Positions 17,239-26,072 of a stretch of 64,000 nucleotides of DNA are shown here, piece after piece. Origin of the DNA: Curvibacter sp. PAE-UM. Its GTDB lineage: Bacteria > Pseudomonadota > Gammaproteobacteria > Burkholderiales > Burkholderiaceae_C. The DNA is taken from NCBI RefSeq assembly GCF_001432305.1, contig NZ_KQ483358.1, positions 3,251,190 to 3,315,189 of the forward strand, in the 5' to 3' direction. A model generated the notes under the pieces. It searched no databases. It was not told the DNA's origin and was given only the letters and a program-made list of their open reading frames with translations. The first letter of the stretch is position 1; every line of letters begins with the position of its first letter. The translations under genes and the position numbers were made by a program.

Positions 17239-17847
17239 TCATCCCTGTATTTTTGTCAACACCATCTCGATTTCATAAGGACCACTGGCATGCGCATCCA
17301 GCTTGTCCCGGTAGTCATATCTTTCATTCCAGTTCTCACATAAATGGCAAACCCTGTACTGGTCCAGCGGCAGTGTTTCCTCGACCTCACGCAGCAGCCG
17401 TGCCGGTGTATAGAACCGCTTGTGATCCTGGTTCCATCGACTCGGCGGATGTGACTTGCGCTCATACAGGTACATGTGAGGAACGACGACGATCACGTAA
17501 CCACCAACCCTCAGGACTCGAAACCAGTCGAGATAGGCCCCGGTGTAGTTCGCAATATGCTCCAGGCAGTGGGAGGAATAGACCGCGTCGACACTGGCAT
17601 CTGCAAATGGCAGACGAATGCCGTTGTAACCCGGATAGTCCAGATCAACCCCAATGGCAGTCTTCAGGACAGGAACGGCATCGGGTCTGGATCCCTTGTA
17701 TCCGACATCCAGTACGACGTCACCATTCATGTATTTCGAGAAGAAACCGCTATCGATTTTCTTTTGATAGGTATGTCTCGACTCCGTCAGGGCTGCGGTA
17801 CCGGGGTTCCAGTATTTTCCTGCCTGATCAATGGTCTGAACGCTCAT
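17239..17847 (-). CDS. Class I SAM-dependent methyltransferase
   Basis: A 202-residue methyltransferase of the Methyltransf_11 type. The SAM-binding motif is GDVVLDVGYKGS, followed by GVDLDYPG and the post-motif YSSHCLEHIANY, typical of small-molecule and sugar methyltransferases. The frame is open to 17916, but GGGAGGTAATC just before the ATG at 17847 fixes the start. It lies between ugd and a giant glycosyltransferase, so methylation of a sugar in the surface glycan is the likely job. Confidence 0.87.
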   Translation of the reverse strand: MSVQTIDQAGKYWNPGTAALTESRHTYQKKIDSGFFSKYMNGDVVLDVGYKGSRPDAVPVLKTAIGVDLDYPGYNGIRLPFADASVDAVYSSHCLEHIANYTGAYLDWFRVLRVGGYVIVVVPHMYLYERKSHPPSRWNQDHKRFYTPARLLREVEETLPLDQYRVCHLCENWNERYDYRDKLDAHASGPYEIEMVLTKIQG

Positions 17848-17920
17848 GATTACCTCCCAGTCGATAGCCATACGAATAAACATCGGATGCAGCCTGACCC
17901 ACGACAAGCCGCGCATCGGA

Positions 17921-17944
17921 ATGCCGTCCGACAGCGGACGGCAT
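17921..17944 (-). terminator. Perfect 10-base stem hairpin after the giant glycosyltransferase gene
   Basis: ATGCCGTCCG and CGGACGGCAT form a perfect stem with a four-base loop, eleven bases after the stop of the upstream gene and before the methyltransferase gene. There is no T-tract, so it could be a weak terminator or an RNA-stability element that lowers expression of the last two genes. Confidence 0.45.
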
Positions 17945-17954
17945 CATCGTGTGC

Positions 17955-20900
17955 CTAGCGAATAACACCGCCGAGAACCTTCTGATCCGCCAGCGCCAGG
18001 AAACGCAGGCACAGGCCATAAACGTCCTCAGGCGTGATGTCACGCATGCAGGCCAGGTTGCGGTGACAGTCCTCCAATGCCGCGCGATAACAGGGCGCAC
18101 AGTTCATGTCCTTGCGGATGGCCACTGCATTCGGACCGAGCGGCCCCCATTCCTCGGTGCTGACGACGGCGGAATGCACGGCCACGGTCGGGACACCGAG
18201 GCCGGCCGCAACATGCTTCGGACCGCTGTTGTTGCCGACGAAGAGGGCGAAGGACTGCAGCACATCGGGCAACTCGCTGAGCTTGTGCAAACCCACCAGG
18301 GACCAGACCGCAGCCTTGTGCTTCACCCGGGCCAGCACCGCGTCTGCAAGATCCGATTCATCGGGACCGCCGATGATGGCGACATGCACGGGCAAACGGG
18401 TGACCAGCAGATCGATCAGGCCGGCGAAGTGCTCCACCGGCCACTGGCGGAGCTGGTTGCCGCTGGCAGGATGCACCCCGATGACCGGCTTGCGATAGAG
18501 CTGCCTGGCCATTTTGTCGACTGCGGGGGGCAGTTGGAGCGAGCCCCCCGCAGTTCGGCGCATGACATGGCGGTCTTCCTCGCAACCATTCGAGATGGCA
18601 TCCACCAGATTCAGCAGATCCCCGGCCACATGCTGGCGCTTGTTCACCCATGTGGGATCGCCTTCCCACTCGAGTGCGAAATCAAGCCACGGGAACATGT
18701 TCGCCCGGTCAAAACCGGCCAGCAGTTTCGCGCCTGAATACTGCAGCACATGCCTGGTATCCGGGTGCTTGCGAAGATCGACCGCCAGATCGAACTGGTA
18801 GGGCTCCAGCCGTGATTTCAGGCCGTGCAGGTCATCTTCGGTCACCTGTTTCTGGCCCAGACCCGAGCGCACATGAAAGAACGCGAAATCCAGCACCTCG
18901 TCGATGACCGGTTCCGTACGGGCCAGCGCCGCGACAGCGGGACCCACCACCACAGCCAGCATGGCCGATGGGAAACGTTCCTTCAGCCGTCGGATCGCCG
19001 GCAGCGCGGTGATGAAGTCACCGATGTGATCCAGCTTGAAGACGACCATGCGGCGGATATCCGCCTTGTGGGCGATGGGAAAGCCGGCGTACACCTCGCG
19101 CAGGTATTCGGTATCCATCGAGTAGTAGTCATCGCCGCATGACAGGCCGGGGTGGAAGAACGGATCGCCCTTTGAAAACACCTCCGCCCACTCCTGTGCG
19201 AACGATTCAGCGTCATAGGTGTCGGGCAATTTTTCCCGGCTCACCAGTTCATGATGGATCAGCCGGGTATAGGGTGTGTAGACGGTCGACAGCCCGACGT
19301 CGTTGCATCGCAGGCAGAAGTCCAGGTCGTTGTTGATCACGCTGTGGGCCTGGTTGAATCCGCCCAGCGCATCAAAGACCTCCCGGCGCATCATCATGCA
19401 GGCCCCGGTCACTCCGATCATGTCCCTTTGTGTCAGGGCAAAACCGAAATACCCCGGTTCGTCCTCCTTGGCAAAGCGGAAAGCATGGCGTGCCGTGCCT
19501 GGCCCGGAAAGGAACAGTCCGGCATGCTGGACCGTGCGATCCGGGTAGAGCAGATAGGGCCCGACGACACCGACATCCTCGCACTGCGAAATTTCCATCA
19601 AGGTTTCCATCCAGTGGGTGTCGAGCACCTCGATGTCATCGTTCAGGAACAAGAGGTAATCCCCCGTGGCATGCTCGGCGCCGATGTTGTTGAAGAGCGA
19701 CCAGTTGAAATCCGCCAGCACCTCGATCACCTTGTCGGCATGCTGGCGGAACCAGGGCTTCCATTCGGAGCCCGCATCCTTGATGTTGTCGATCAGGATG
19801 ATTTCATACAGCCCGTGGCTGTTTTTCCTGATCGACTCGATGCAGGCCTTGACCAGGCCGCGGGCGGCAATGGAAGGGATGATGATCGACACCTTGCCCG
19901 GTTTGAGCAGCTTGCGGTGGAACCTGTAGGTCCCGGCGACGGCACTTTCCTCGATGGCGGCAGCGATGCCACGCCTCGAAGCCGCCTTCCGCAAGGCATC
20001 CAGCTCGAGTTTCTTGTCCTCCTGTTGTTTCGCATGCCGTTCGCTCAGGACTTTGGGCACCCGGCGTATGCTGCTGGCGCGTTCGGTGAGCCGGAGTACA
20101 CGCTCATAGTCCGATGCCTCTTCAAACTCGGCCATCGAGCTGAAGGCGCCTGCCAGCAACTCAGGCGTGGCCAGCCAGAAGCGGCCGATGTAATTGGTCG
20201 ACAACAACAGTTCCGGCGACCACTCCGGCTTGAGAAAGGGCAGGATGCGGCCAGCCACCGGACTTTCGCGTCGTTCATCACCATAGATGAAATCCGCGAA
20301 CGTCACACCGACGTTGCTCATGGCGACCTGCATCAGGCCATCGACTGCAAGCTCATCGCCCACCTGGAGATGGACAACATATGGGCGTCTCCCATCCACT
20401 GCGCCGGCCTGCTCGAAAAACCAGTCGGCCTGCGGACGTGGGGAGATCGCCTGGATCCGGACTCTGGCAGCCATGTCTGCCGCAAGTGCGGCTCGCACCT
20501 CCCGCATCAGCTTGCTGCCGTTCTTCCGCCCCGACAGCAGGATGGTCAGAGTCCATGCCTTGTAGGTCTGCATGGCCAGGGATTTGAGGGTCATGGGCAA
20601 TAGTTCGCGGATCTGCTCCCTGTCGCTGATCGTCAGGACGCACTGGAAGTCCGCGGCGGCGCCGGCACTTTGGACGATGCGCGCATGGGTATCGGTCTCC
20701 AGGACGGACACCTTGCGCCGCAGGGGACGGTCACCCTCACCGTCAGGCGTCTTCTGGACTTCAACCTGGATGTGCTCGGTTCGTCTGATGCCACGCTTGT
20801 CCGTCAGGACGAGGGTCAGGTTCTGCGGACCATTCTTGAGCATGCCAGCCGGCACGAACAGGCCGAAACCGCTCATCAATGCGTCGGGCCAATCCGGGAA

Positions 20901-22316
20901 AAGGGTTCCAATGTCAGGGCGCCGGCTGCCCAGTCTGGCGTTTCCTACCCGCGTTTCCCCGAAAGAAACAGCAACCGAGGCCAGGCCATGCCGCGCGATG
21001 GCCCAGCCCGCCACCGTGATGGCGCCCGTGATGGGATCGATCACGCTCTGGCCCCGGATCGCCGGGGAGTCCAGATAGAACCTGAAATCGTCCGACGATC
21101 CTTGCGCCACCGGAGCCTGCTGCGCCTGGTCGATCGACAGGACATCTTTGAGTTGAAGGTCGACGGACAGTTCCAGCACGCCAGCCTGCCTGTCCTCGAT
21201 GCGCAATGAGGCCTCGCATCCTCCCTGCACGGCCCGGTTCAGATCGAACCGGATGACATAACCGCTGCGGGACGCGTCGAGAATGGCCGGGAAGACAGCC
21301 GCCACGTCCTCCCGCGTCAAACCCAGGCTTGCTTCACCCACGACGACACCATTCACCAAGGCCTGGACCGACCGGATCCCATAAGGGCTCACGGCCCAAC
21401 CGCTCAGGACGCCTCGGCCGCCACGGGTGACTTCCGCCAGATCACAACTACTCTGGATCGAAGATCGGACCGGCTCGTCAGGCGGCGACGCGCTCGCCTT
21501 GGACCGGGCTTCGGCCTGCACACGCACAGGCTCCACCGAAATCGTACGAACTTCTCCATCGCGGCCTATCACTTCGATCTGGATACCTGTCAGGTTCGCC
21601 CTCTGCGCCTCGGACAGCACCGCTTCAAATCTGAAGCCACTGTTCCTCGCATTGGGATAGGTGGGAAAGCTGGCCGCCACATCGACTCGCTCCAGTCCTG
21701 TCGTCGCAAGGCCCAGCGGCTTGTTGCCTGCGACGATCTGTACGGCGACGATCTCGGTCGAACCTGCGGCCCAGCCTCCGACGAGCAAGCTGCCGTGCGT
21801 GTCCACAGTCGCCAGATCGACGGCCCCCTCCAATGGCAAATGAGGGCTGGCACGCTGTTGCGGTGCGTATGTCTGTGCGGATAACGCCGCTCTGGACGAC
21901 TGCAGCCCCAGCCGCCCGCCATATCTTTTCCCCCCTTGCGTCCAGACGCTTGTATTCAGGTCGGGCAAGGCGTCATTGACCAGCTTGATATTCGAGAGCA
22001 TCACTGAAAATCCGGCTTGCTCCGAGTTTGGATACGCCGGATAGGCAGCACCGACATCAGGCCGATCCATTCCGATGGCAGCCATGCCGAGAACCGAACC
22101 CTGGCTTTCAAAAGCCAGTTTTTCGATGGGATCCCGACAGACCACCCAGCCTGAGATCGCCAATGTCCCTACATACTTCTGGCCGTTGTCGTCGATCTTG
22201 ATGCCATCTCCCCGGATGTGTTCAATCGAGATGATGCAGCTGCGCTCAGACGCACCCACACCACTCGCATTACCGGGATTCATCAACCGGGGTACCGGTT
22301 TCGTCACCACATCCAT
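17955..22316 (-). CDS. Giant multidomain glycosyltransferase: four Ig-like repeats, GT2 domains and a GT9 (heptosyltransferase-like) domain
   Basis: A 1453-residue protein starting at MDVVTKP, eight bases after GGGAG. Four related modules occupy about residues 50-110, 175-235, 300-360 and 430-490; each has GW(A/V), a hydrophobic strand, (R/E)xDV, FP or YP, and GF or GY. A degenerate GT2-like region follows (about 555-760), then a complete GT2 domain (about 805-1060) with SIIIPS, LFLNDDIEV and NNDLDFCLR. The last 350 residues are GT9: FKLDHIGDFITALPAI, VGVHPASGNQ-like GVHPASGNQLRQW and GNNSGPKHVAAGLGVPTVA. Cytoplasmic; expected to add two or more sugars to a surface glycan. Acceptor unknown. 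Confidence 0.85.
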   Translation of the reverse strand: MDVVTKPVPRLMNPGNASGVGASERSCIISIEHIRGDGIKIDDNGQKYVGTLAISGWVVCRDPIEKLAFESQGSVLGMAAIGMDRPDVGAAYPAYPNSEQAGFSVMLSNIKLVNDALPDLNTSVWTQGGKRYGGRLGLQSSRAALSAQTYAPQQRASPHLPLEGAVDLATVDTHGSLLVGGWAAGSTEIVAVQIVAGNKPLGLATTGLERVDVAASFPTYPNARNSGFRFEAVLSEAQRANLTGIQIEVIGRDGEVRTISVEPVRVQAEARSKASASPPDEPVRSSIQSSCDLAEVTRGGRGVLSGWAVSPYGIRSVQALVNGVVVGEASLGLTREDVAAVFPAILDASRSGYVIRFDLNRAVQGGCEASLRIEDRQAGVLELSVDLQLKDVLSIDQAQQAPVAQGSSDDFRFYLDSPAIRGQSVIDPITGAITVAGWAIARHGLASVAVSFGETRVGNARLGSRRPDIGTLFPDWPDALMSGFGLFVPAGMLKNGPQNLTLVLTDKRGIRRTEHIQVEVQKTPDGEGDRPLRRKVSVLETDTHARIVQSAGAAADFQCVLTISDREQIRELLPMTLKSLAMQTYKAWTLTILLSGRKNGSKLMREVRAALAADMAARVRIQAISPRPQADWFFEQAGAVDGRRPYVVHLQVGDELAVDGLMQVAMSNVGVTFADFIYGDERRESPVAGRILPFLKPEWSPELLLSTNYIGRFWLATPELLAGAFSSMAEFEEASDYERVLRLTERASSIRRVPKVLSERHAKQQEDKKLELDALRKAASRRGIAAAIEESAVAGTYRFHRKLLKPGKVSIIIPSIAARGLVKACIESIRKNSHGLYEIILIDNIKDAGSEWKPWFRQHADKVIEVLADFNWSLFNNIGAEHATGDYLLFLNDDIEVLDTHWMETLMEISQCEDVGVVGPYLLYPDRTVQHAGLFLSGPGTARHAFRFAKEDEPGYFGFALTQRDMIGVTGACMMMRREVFDALGGFNQAHSVINNDLDFCLRCNDVGLSTVYTPYTRLIHHELVSREKLPDTYDAESFAQEWAEVFSKGDPFFHPGLSCGDDYYSMDTEYLREVYAGFPIAHKADIRRMVVFKLDHIGDFITALPAIRRLKERFPSAMLAVVVGPAVAALARTEPVIDEVLDFAFFHVRSGLGQKQVTEDDLHGLKSRLEPYQFDLAVDLRKHPDTRHVLQYSGAKLLAGFDRANMFPWLDFALEWEGDPTWVNKRQHVAGDLLNLVDAISNGCEEDRHVMRRTAGGSLQLPPAVDKMARQLYRKPVIGVHPASGNQLRQWPVEHFAGLIDLLVTRLPVHVAIIGGPDESDLADAVLARVKHKAAVWSLVGLHKLSELPDVLQSFALFVGNNSGPKHVAAGLGVPTVAVHSAVVSTEEWGPLGPNAVAIRKDMNCAPCYRAALEDCHRNLACMRDITPEDVYGLCLRFLALADQKVLGGVIR

Positions 22317-22367
22317 ACCAACTCCCTCGCACAGGACAAACAATCGAACTTGCTCAAGCGGATCTGT

Positions 22368-23741
22368 TCAAGGATCGACGATGGCAACCTTGGGCCGCAT
22401 GCGCGGCGACAACATGCCACTGGCCCACAGGGATATGCTGGGCGGGCGCACCTGCGAGCTGTTCCGCAGCTTTTCAAGAAGGTCCGTGGCCAGCGGAATC
22501 TCGACAACAAATCCCAACATGTCCAGCTCGGATCTGAGCTGCTCGCTGACATCCGGCCGACGACGACGGTTGATCTGCATCAGATCCAGTGACAAATCGT
22601 CATGCTCGACGCGAACCCCCTCGATCGGCTCACGATGTGCCCGGTCATAACCCCAGCCCACAATCACCATCCCGTTACCTGTCAGACGGAACTCGTCCAC
22701 GTAACCGAGGATTTCCTTGTTTTCCGCCTGCAGCTGATGCGCGGGGACCCAGTCCCGGCTCTGGGCCGCCCTGGCATCGGGAGCCTCGATGGAGCGGACG
22801 CGCACAGGCGCCAGATTCCAGATGTCGACATCAAGGATCTGCCCGACGCGATTGAGAAAATGAGTACGGTAGCCATGGGGCATGCCACCTTCGATCAGGG
22901 CCAGCGGCGCCCCCTGGATGCTGGAGGCCACATAGGCAGCCAGATCGTCCACCAGATCCTTCCGGCATATCTCCAGGTAAAGCGGGCCCAGATCCACCAG
23001 GCTGATGCCGGCATCCGATGAATCGCCCGCGCCGAGCAGGCCGTGGCCGGAGGCGAAGTCCACCAGATGGTCATCCAGGTGGAGTATCCGGATCCGACGC
23101 TGGGATTCGGCCGCCATCAGACGCGCCAGATCGGACTTTCCCACGCCGCTGTCACCCAGACAGGCCAGGACGACCGGCTTGCGATGCCAGACATGGAATA
23201 CAAACCGGGCGTTGGGGTCACCCGCCTGACGCACGCTGGGGCCCATCAGGCGATACGTGTATTTCCCCAGCACTTTCTGCATCATCGGCATGGTCGGGAA
23301 AAACCGCGTGTCGATGGCGCGCCGGGTCTCCACCCATTCCTCGCCCTGCCCCGGGGCGACCCCCACCTCCAGCACGAGAAGACCGCTGCTTTTGACCTTC
23401 CCCATCAACCTTTCGATCAGGTCCGCCTGGTCATCCGCATAGTGAAGCGCTGAAAGTGAGAGCACCACATCAAAATCCCCTTCCGGCAAGGTATCCCAGC
23501 CAACCGGAATGAAGGATGCTCCCGGGAAATTTCTTCTGGCAAGTTCGATGGCCGCCGGGTCCACGTCAATGCCGACAACCTTTTCCGCACCCGATTCAAG
23601 CGCCGCACCACAAAAAAATCCCGCGTTACAGCCCACATCCAGGAACGTTTTCCCTTTCATATCCGGAAGCTTGATGGCCTGGAGCTTTCCAAACGAGTCT
23701 GAATCACCCTTGACATCACTGAACGACTGGTATCCCATCAT
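22368..23741 (-). CDS. Methyltransferase fused to a P-loop domain and an Ig-like module
   Basis: A 457-residue protein. Residues 30-130 are a SAM methyltransferase (TFLDVGCNAGFFCG, VVGIDVDP, LSLSALHYADD). Residues 190-345 carry a P-loop, CLGDSGVGKSDLARL at about 194-208, with a later HLDDH, resembling a small kinase or NTPase. The C-terminus (about 350-420) contains GMVIVGWGYDR, RRRRPDVS and LGFVVEI, the same GW/RPDV/GF pattern as the Ig-like modules of the giant glycosyltransferase downstream. Likely a glycan-modifying or capping enzyme that might phosphorylate and methylate a sugar; that reading is inference. Confidence 0.75.
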   Translation of the reverse strand: MMGYQSFSDVKGDSDSFGKLQAIKLPDMKGKTFLDVGCNAGFFCGAALESGAEKVVGIDVDPAAIELARRNFPGASFIPVGWDTLPEGDFDVVLSLSALHYADDQADLIERLMGKVKSSGLLVLEVGVAPGQGEEWVETRRAIDTRFFPTMPMMQKVLGKYTYRLMGPSVRQAGDPNARFVFHVWHRKPVVLACLGDSGVGKSDLARLMAAESQRRIRILHLDDHLVDFASGHGLLGAGDSSDAGISLVDLGPLYLEICRKDLVDDLAAYVASSIQGAPLALIEGGMPHGYRTHFLNRVGQILDVDIWNLAPVRVRSIEAPDARAAQSRDWVPAHQLQAENKEILGYVDEFRLTGNGMVIVGWGYDRAHREPIEGVRVEHDDLSLDLMQINRRRRPDVSEQLRSELDMLGFVVEIPLATDLLEKLRNSSQVRPPSISLWASGMLSPRMRPKVAIVDP

Positions 23742-23782
23742 GAGTCCTCGCGTCTTGATTGGTCGAGTTCGATCTGAACGCC

Positions 23783-24193
23783 CTATATCGACACCGGAAG
23801 TCGACCTTCCTGGTAGCCGAACTCGAGATAATGCGAATGAGGTGACTCGATCGCCCCTGCTGCCAAGGCCTGCGCAACATCAGGGTATCGATTCAAGTAC
23901 CAGTCGGGATCCACTGCCAGCTGGCTTGGCAGCCTCCCTTCAAAATAGCCAAACTCGATCCAGTGCTGCCTCGCACTGCGGATCTGGCCGTTCCTAATCG
24001 CGGTCACCACATCGGAATTGCCTGCCAGATACCAGTCTTCGTCGACATGGACCGAACGGGCCATCAGCTTCACCAGATGCACCAGTTCGTCGTAAGGCAG
24101 GCTGACCTGCACCTCCCCATGGACTGACTTGAACTGGAGGCTCTTCTTCACCACCGAAAACGGCGGGAAATAATCGATCTCTGTTGTCGGCAT
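23783..24193 (-). CDS. Short protein with two WYL-x(n)-DV-x(n)-GYxEGRLP repeats
   Basis: A 136-residue protein whose residues 51-133 are two tandem copies of a 40-residue module: WYLAGNSDVVTAIRNGQI and WYLNRYPDVAQALAAGAI, each ending EFGY(F/Q)EGRLP. Such (N/Y)PDVA...GxxEGR modules are known as extensions of secreted RTX-type and glycosyltransferase proteins. No enzyme domain is present. The gene lies in the glycosyltransferase cluster and may encode a protein-binding adaptor. Function unknown. Confidence 0.75.
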   Translation of the reverse strand: MPTTEIDYFPPFSVVKKSLQFKSVHGEVQVSLPYDELVHLVKLMARSVHVDEDWYLAGNSDVVTAIRNGQIRSARQHWIEFGYFEGRLPSQLAVDPDWYLNRYPDVAQALAAGAIESPHSHYLEFGYQEGRLPVSI

Positions 24194-24217
24194 GGATGTT
24201 CACCCTCGTGGTCGTCT

Positions 24218-25381
24218 TCAGAACTTCACCTGGACCGGCGTGATGTCGCGCAGGTATCGCTTGCACCAGTCGGCACCGTGAAGCTGCTGCATGTAGACAT
24301 TCCGGTAGTTGGCCCAGCATGTCGCCAGCCATAGCGACTTGCTGCTGATCGCAACATCCTTCATCTGTCGCAACAGTCGGAGATGCACGTTCAGTTTGGC
24401 TTCCTGCTGGTCACAGGTGAACTTGTGAGTCTTGTATTGCCCTTGCGCATGGCTCAGATAGACGCCAAACAGGCGTTCAACAATGAACGGCATATAACTG
24501 GCCCCGGCGTGCATGGCCTTGCGATCTGCTGCCGCTGAATAGATCATGGCTTTGGCGGTGGCTGACATGCTCCTTTCAGCTCTGGCGATCACGTCCGAAA
24601 TGAAGGCGATATACCCTTGCCAGAATGCGGGCGTTGCAACGAAGTAGTTGGACGCGGCAAAGTGCGATGAGGGCACGAGCTGGGTGAAGGCGCTCTCATC
24701 CAGCCCGGCCGCCTGAAAAAAGTCCCGGCACAGGATCAGGAAATTGGGGTGAGAGGGTTCCCCCTGCAGCCACAGGTTGTGGTACACCGCCTCCAGTTCC
24801 GGAAAAGGATTGCAGTAGTACACGTCATGGCCCGGATGGGCGGCGATGATCTGCAGCAGTTGCTCACCGCTCAGCCCCGTCTTCTCCTTGAACTTCCAGG
24901 ACAGGGCGCCCCATAAGCCGGCACCTCTGAGCAGCTCGGAGTGCATGAGCTTGCGAAAGACGTTGAATTCCAGCAGCGGGCTGTTGTCGCCCTCGTTGTT
25001 GTAGGGCTCGAAAGCCGGCTCCAGATACTGCCGCTGTTCGGGTCGGTAATAGATCTGGAAGATGCGAACCTTGTCCTGCACCGGCTCAGGTGTCGGGACT
25101 CTTTTCCCGCTCCTGGCCGGCACCCTGGCTGGCGCTGGCGACGCCACCAGTTTGAGCATGGGCTGCGCCTGCGCTTTTCTTTTGGCGGCCGGTGTCGCTT
25201 TGCGTGTTGCCGGTTTGGCGGCCGCCTTCACAAGCGGCGCAGCAGCGCGTGCCTGCTTGACCAGCGTCGCACCTTGGGCAACGGTCCGTGGCTTGGCGTG
25301 CGCGGAAGCCCTGCTGGCGGTTTTGCCAGCAGCCCTGGCCGGCACCTTGACGGCCGTACGTGCTGTCTTGCGGGTATTCAT
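24218..25381 (-). CDS. Protein of unknown function with histone H1-like Ala/Lys-rich tail
   Basis: A 387-residue protein. Residues 1-100 are low-complexity, made of Lys, Ala, Arg, Pro and Thr (AKPATRKATPAAKRKAQAQP), like bacterial histone H1-like tails. From about residue 105 a globular domain begins (VRIFQIYYRPEQRQYLEPAF), with EPYNNEGDNSPLLEFNVFRK, NPFPELEAVYHNLWLQGE and several aromatic stretches. It looks like the non-catalytic domain that accompanies some polysaccharide glycosyltransferases. The ATG at 25381 is chosen because the tail begins there. No function can be assigned. Confidence 0.7.
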   Translation of the reverse strand: MNTRKTARTAVKVPARAAGKTASRASAHAKPRTVAQGATLVKQARAAAPLVKAAAKPATRKATPAAKRKAQAQPMLKLVASPAPARVPARSGKRVPTPEPVQDKVRIFQIYYRPEQRQYLEPAFEPYNNEGDNSPLLEFNVFRKLMHSELLRGAGLWGALSWKFKEKTGLSGEQLLQIIAAHPGHDVYYCNPFPELEAVYHNLWLQGEPSHPNFLILCRDFFQAAGLDESAFTQLVPSSHFAASNYFVATPAFWQGYIAFISDVIARAERSMSATAKAMIYSAAADRKAMHAGASYMPFIVERLFGVYLSHAQGQYKTHKFTCDQQEAKLNVHLRLLRQMKDVAISSKSLWLATCWANYRNVYMQQLHGADWCKRYLRDITPVQVKF

Positions 25382-25433
25382 ACGTGCTTCACTTTTCCTT
25401 GCGTGTCCCGTTTCCTTTGGTGAGATCTCTTGC

Positions 25434-26072
25434 TCACGCCACCCTGTGCAGCAGCTCCGCCGACTGCACCCGCCCCTCAAATCCCGTGGCCACCCTGCGC
25501 TGGTACAGCGCGCGGTCCTGCGCGTCCACGCAAGCGTTGTCCTTGGCCCAGTCCACCTCCACCAGCAGGCTGCGTGGATCGTGGATGTAGGCCCCCTGAC
25601 TCATGGCCAGCAACGACAGCTCGACGTCCGCGTAATGGCGCCGGTAACCTGGGTGGAAAAAATTCCCGCCGGTGTAGTTGCGGCCGGCCCAGGCCCGCTC
25701 GGCCAGGCCGAAACCGGCAAAGGCACCGTGCCATTTGCCGTCATTGAAAGCAAAGAGATGCTTGCCGGGGTGCTTGAGTGCATCGAGCGCCAGCGCCAGC
25801 CACTGCCGGCCGGCGAAGGCGTCTTGCGCCACATAACCGAAGTAGCGACCGTGCGTGCCCCTGAACACCAGGTTCACGATGCGGATGAAACCCCAGCCTT
25901 CGAGGTCTTCCACCAGCAGCACATGCCCCGGGGCACCGGCGCGCTGTGCCATGAGGGTGGCAGCGCGGCGCGCCATGGGGATGTCGGTGGAGGGCATGAC
26001 CAGCAGGACCTCGGCCTGCAGGTCGCTGCAGTCTTCCAGATCCTGCGTGCTCACCCGCTGGACGCTCATCAT
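25434..26072 (-). CDS. GT-A fold glycosyltransferase-like protein
   Basis: A 212-residue protein with the pattern of a compact GT-A enzyme: EVLLVMPSTDIPMARRAA, a central YFGYVAQDAFAGRQWL that may hold the nucleotide-sugar Asp, and AFNDGKWHGAFAGFGL. It overlaps the stop of the TPR-glycosyltransferase gene by four bases, so the two are translationally coupled and may act together. Family assignment is moderate; acceptor and donor are unknown. Confidence 0.65.
   Translation of the reverse strand: MMSVQRVSTQDLEDCSDLQAEVLLVMPSTDIPMARRAATLMAQRAGAPGHVLLVEDLEGWGFIRIVNLVFRGTHGRYFGYVAQDAFAGRQWLALALDALKHPGKHLFAFNDGKWHGAFAGFGLAERAWAGRNYTGGNFFHPGYRRHYADVELSLLAMSQGAYIHDPRSLLVEVDWAKDNACVDAQDRALYQRRVATGFEGRVQSAELLHRVA

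Noticed and set aside
22316..22343. Upstream start for the giant glycosyltransferase
   Set aside because: The extra nine residues have no ribosome site at a fitting distance, whereas GGGAG lies correctly before the ATG at 22316.
25060..25380. Low-complexity Lys/Ala region as a possible frameshifted gene
   Set aside because: The frame is continuous into the globular domain, and codon use is like its neighbours; it is a true tail.
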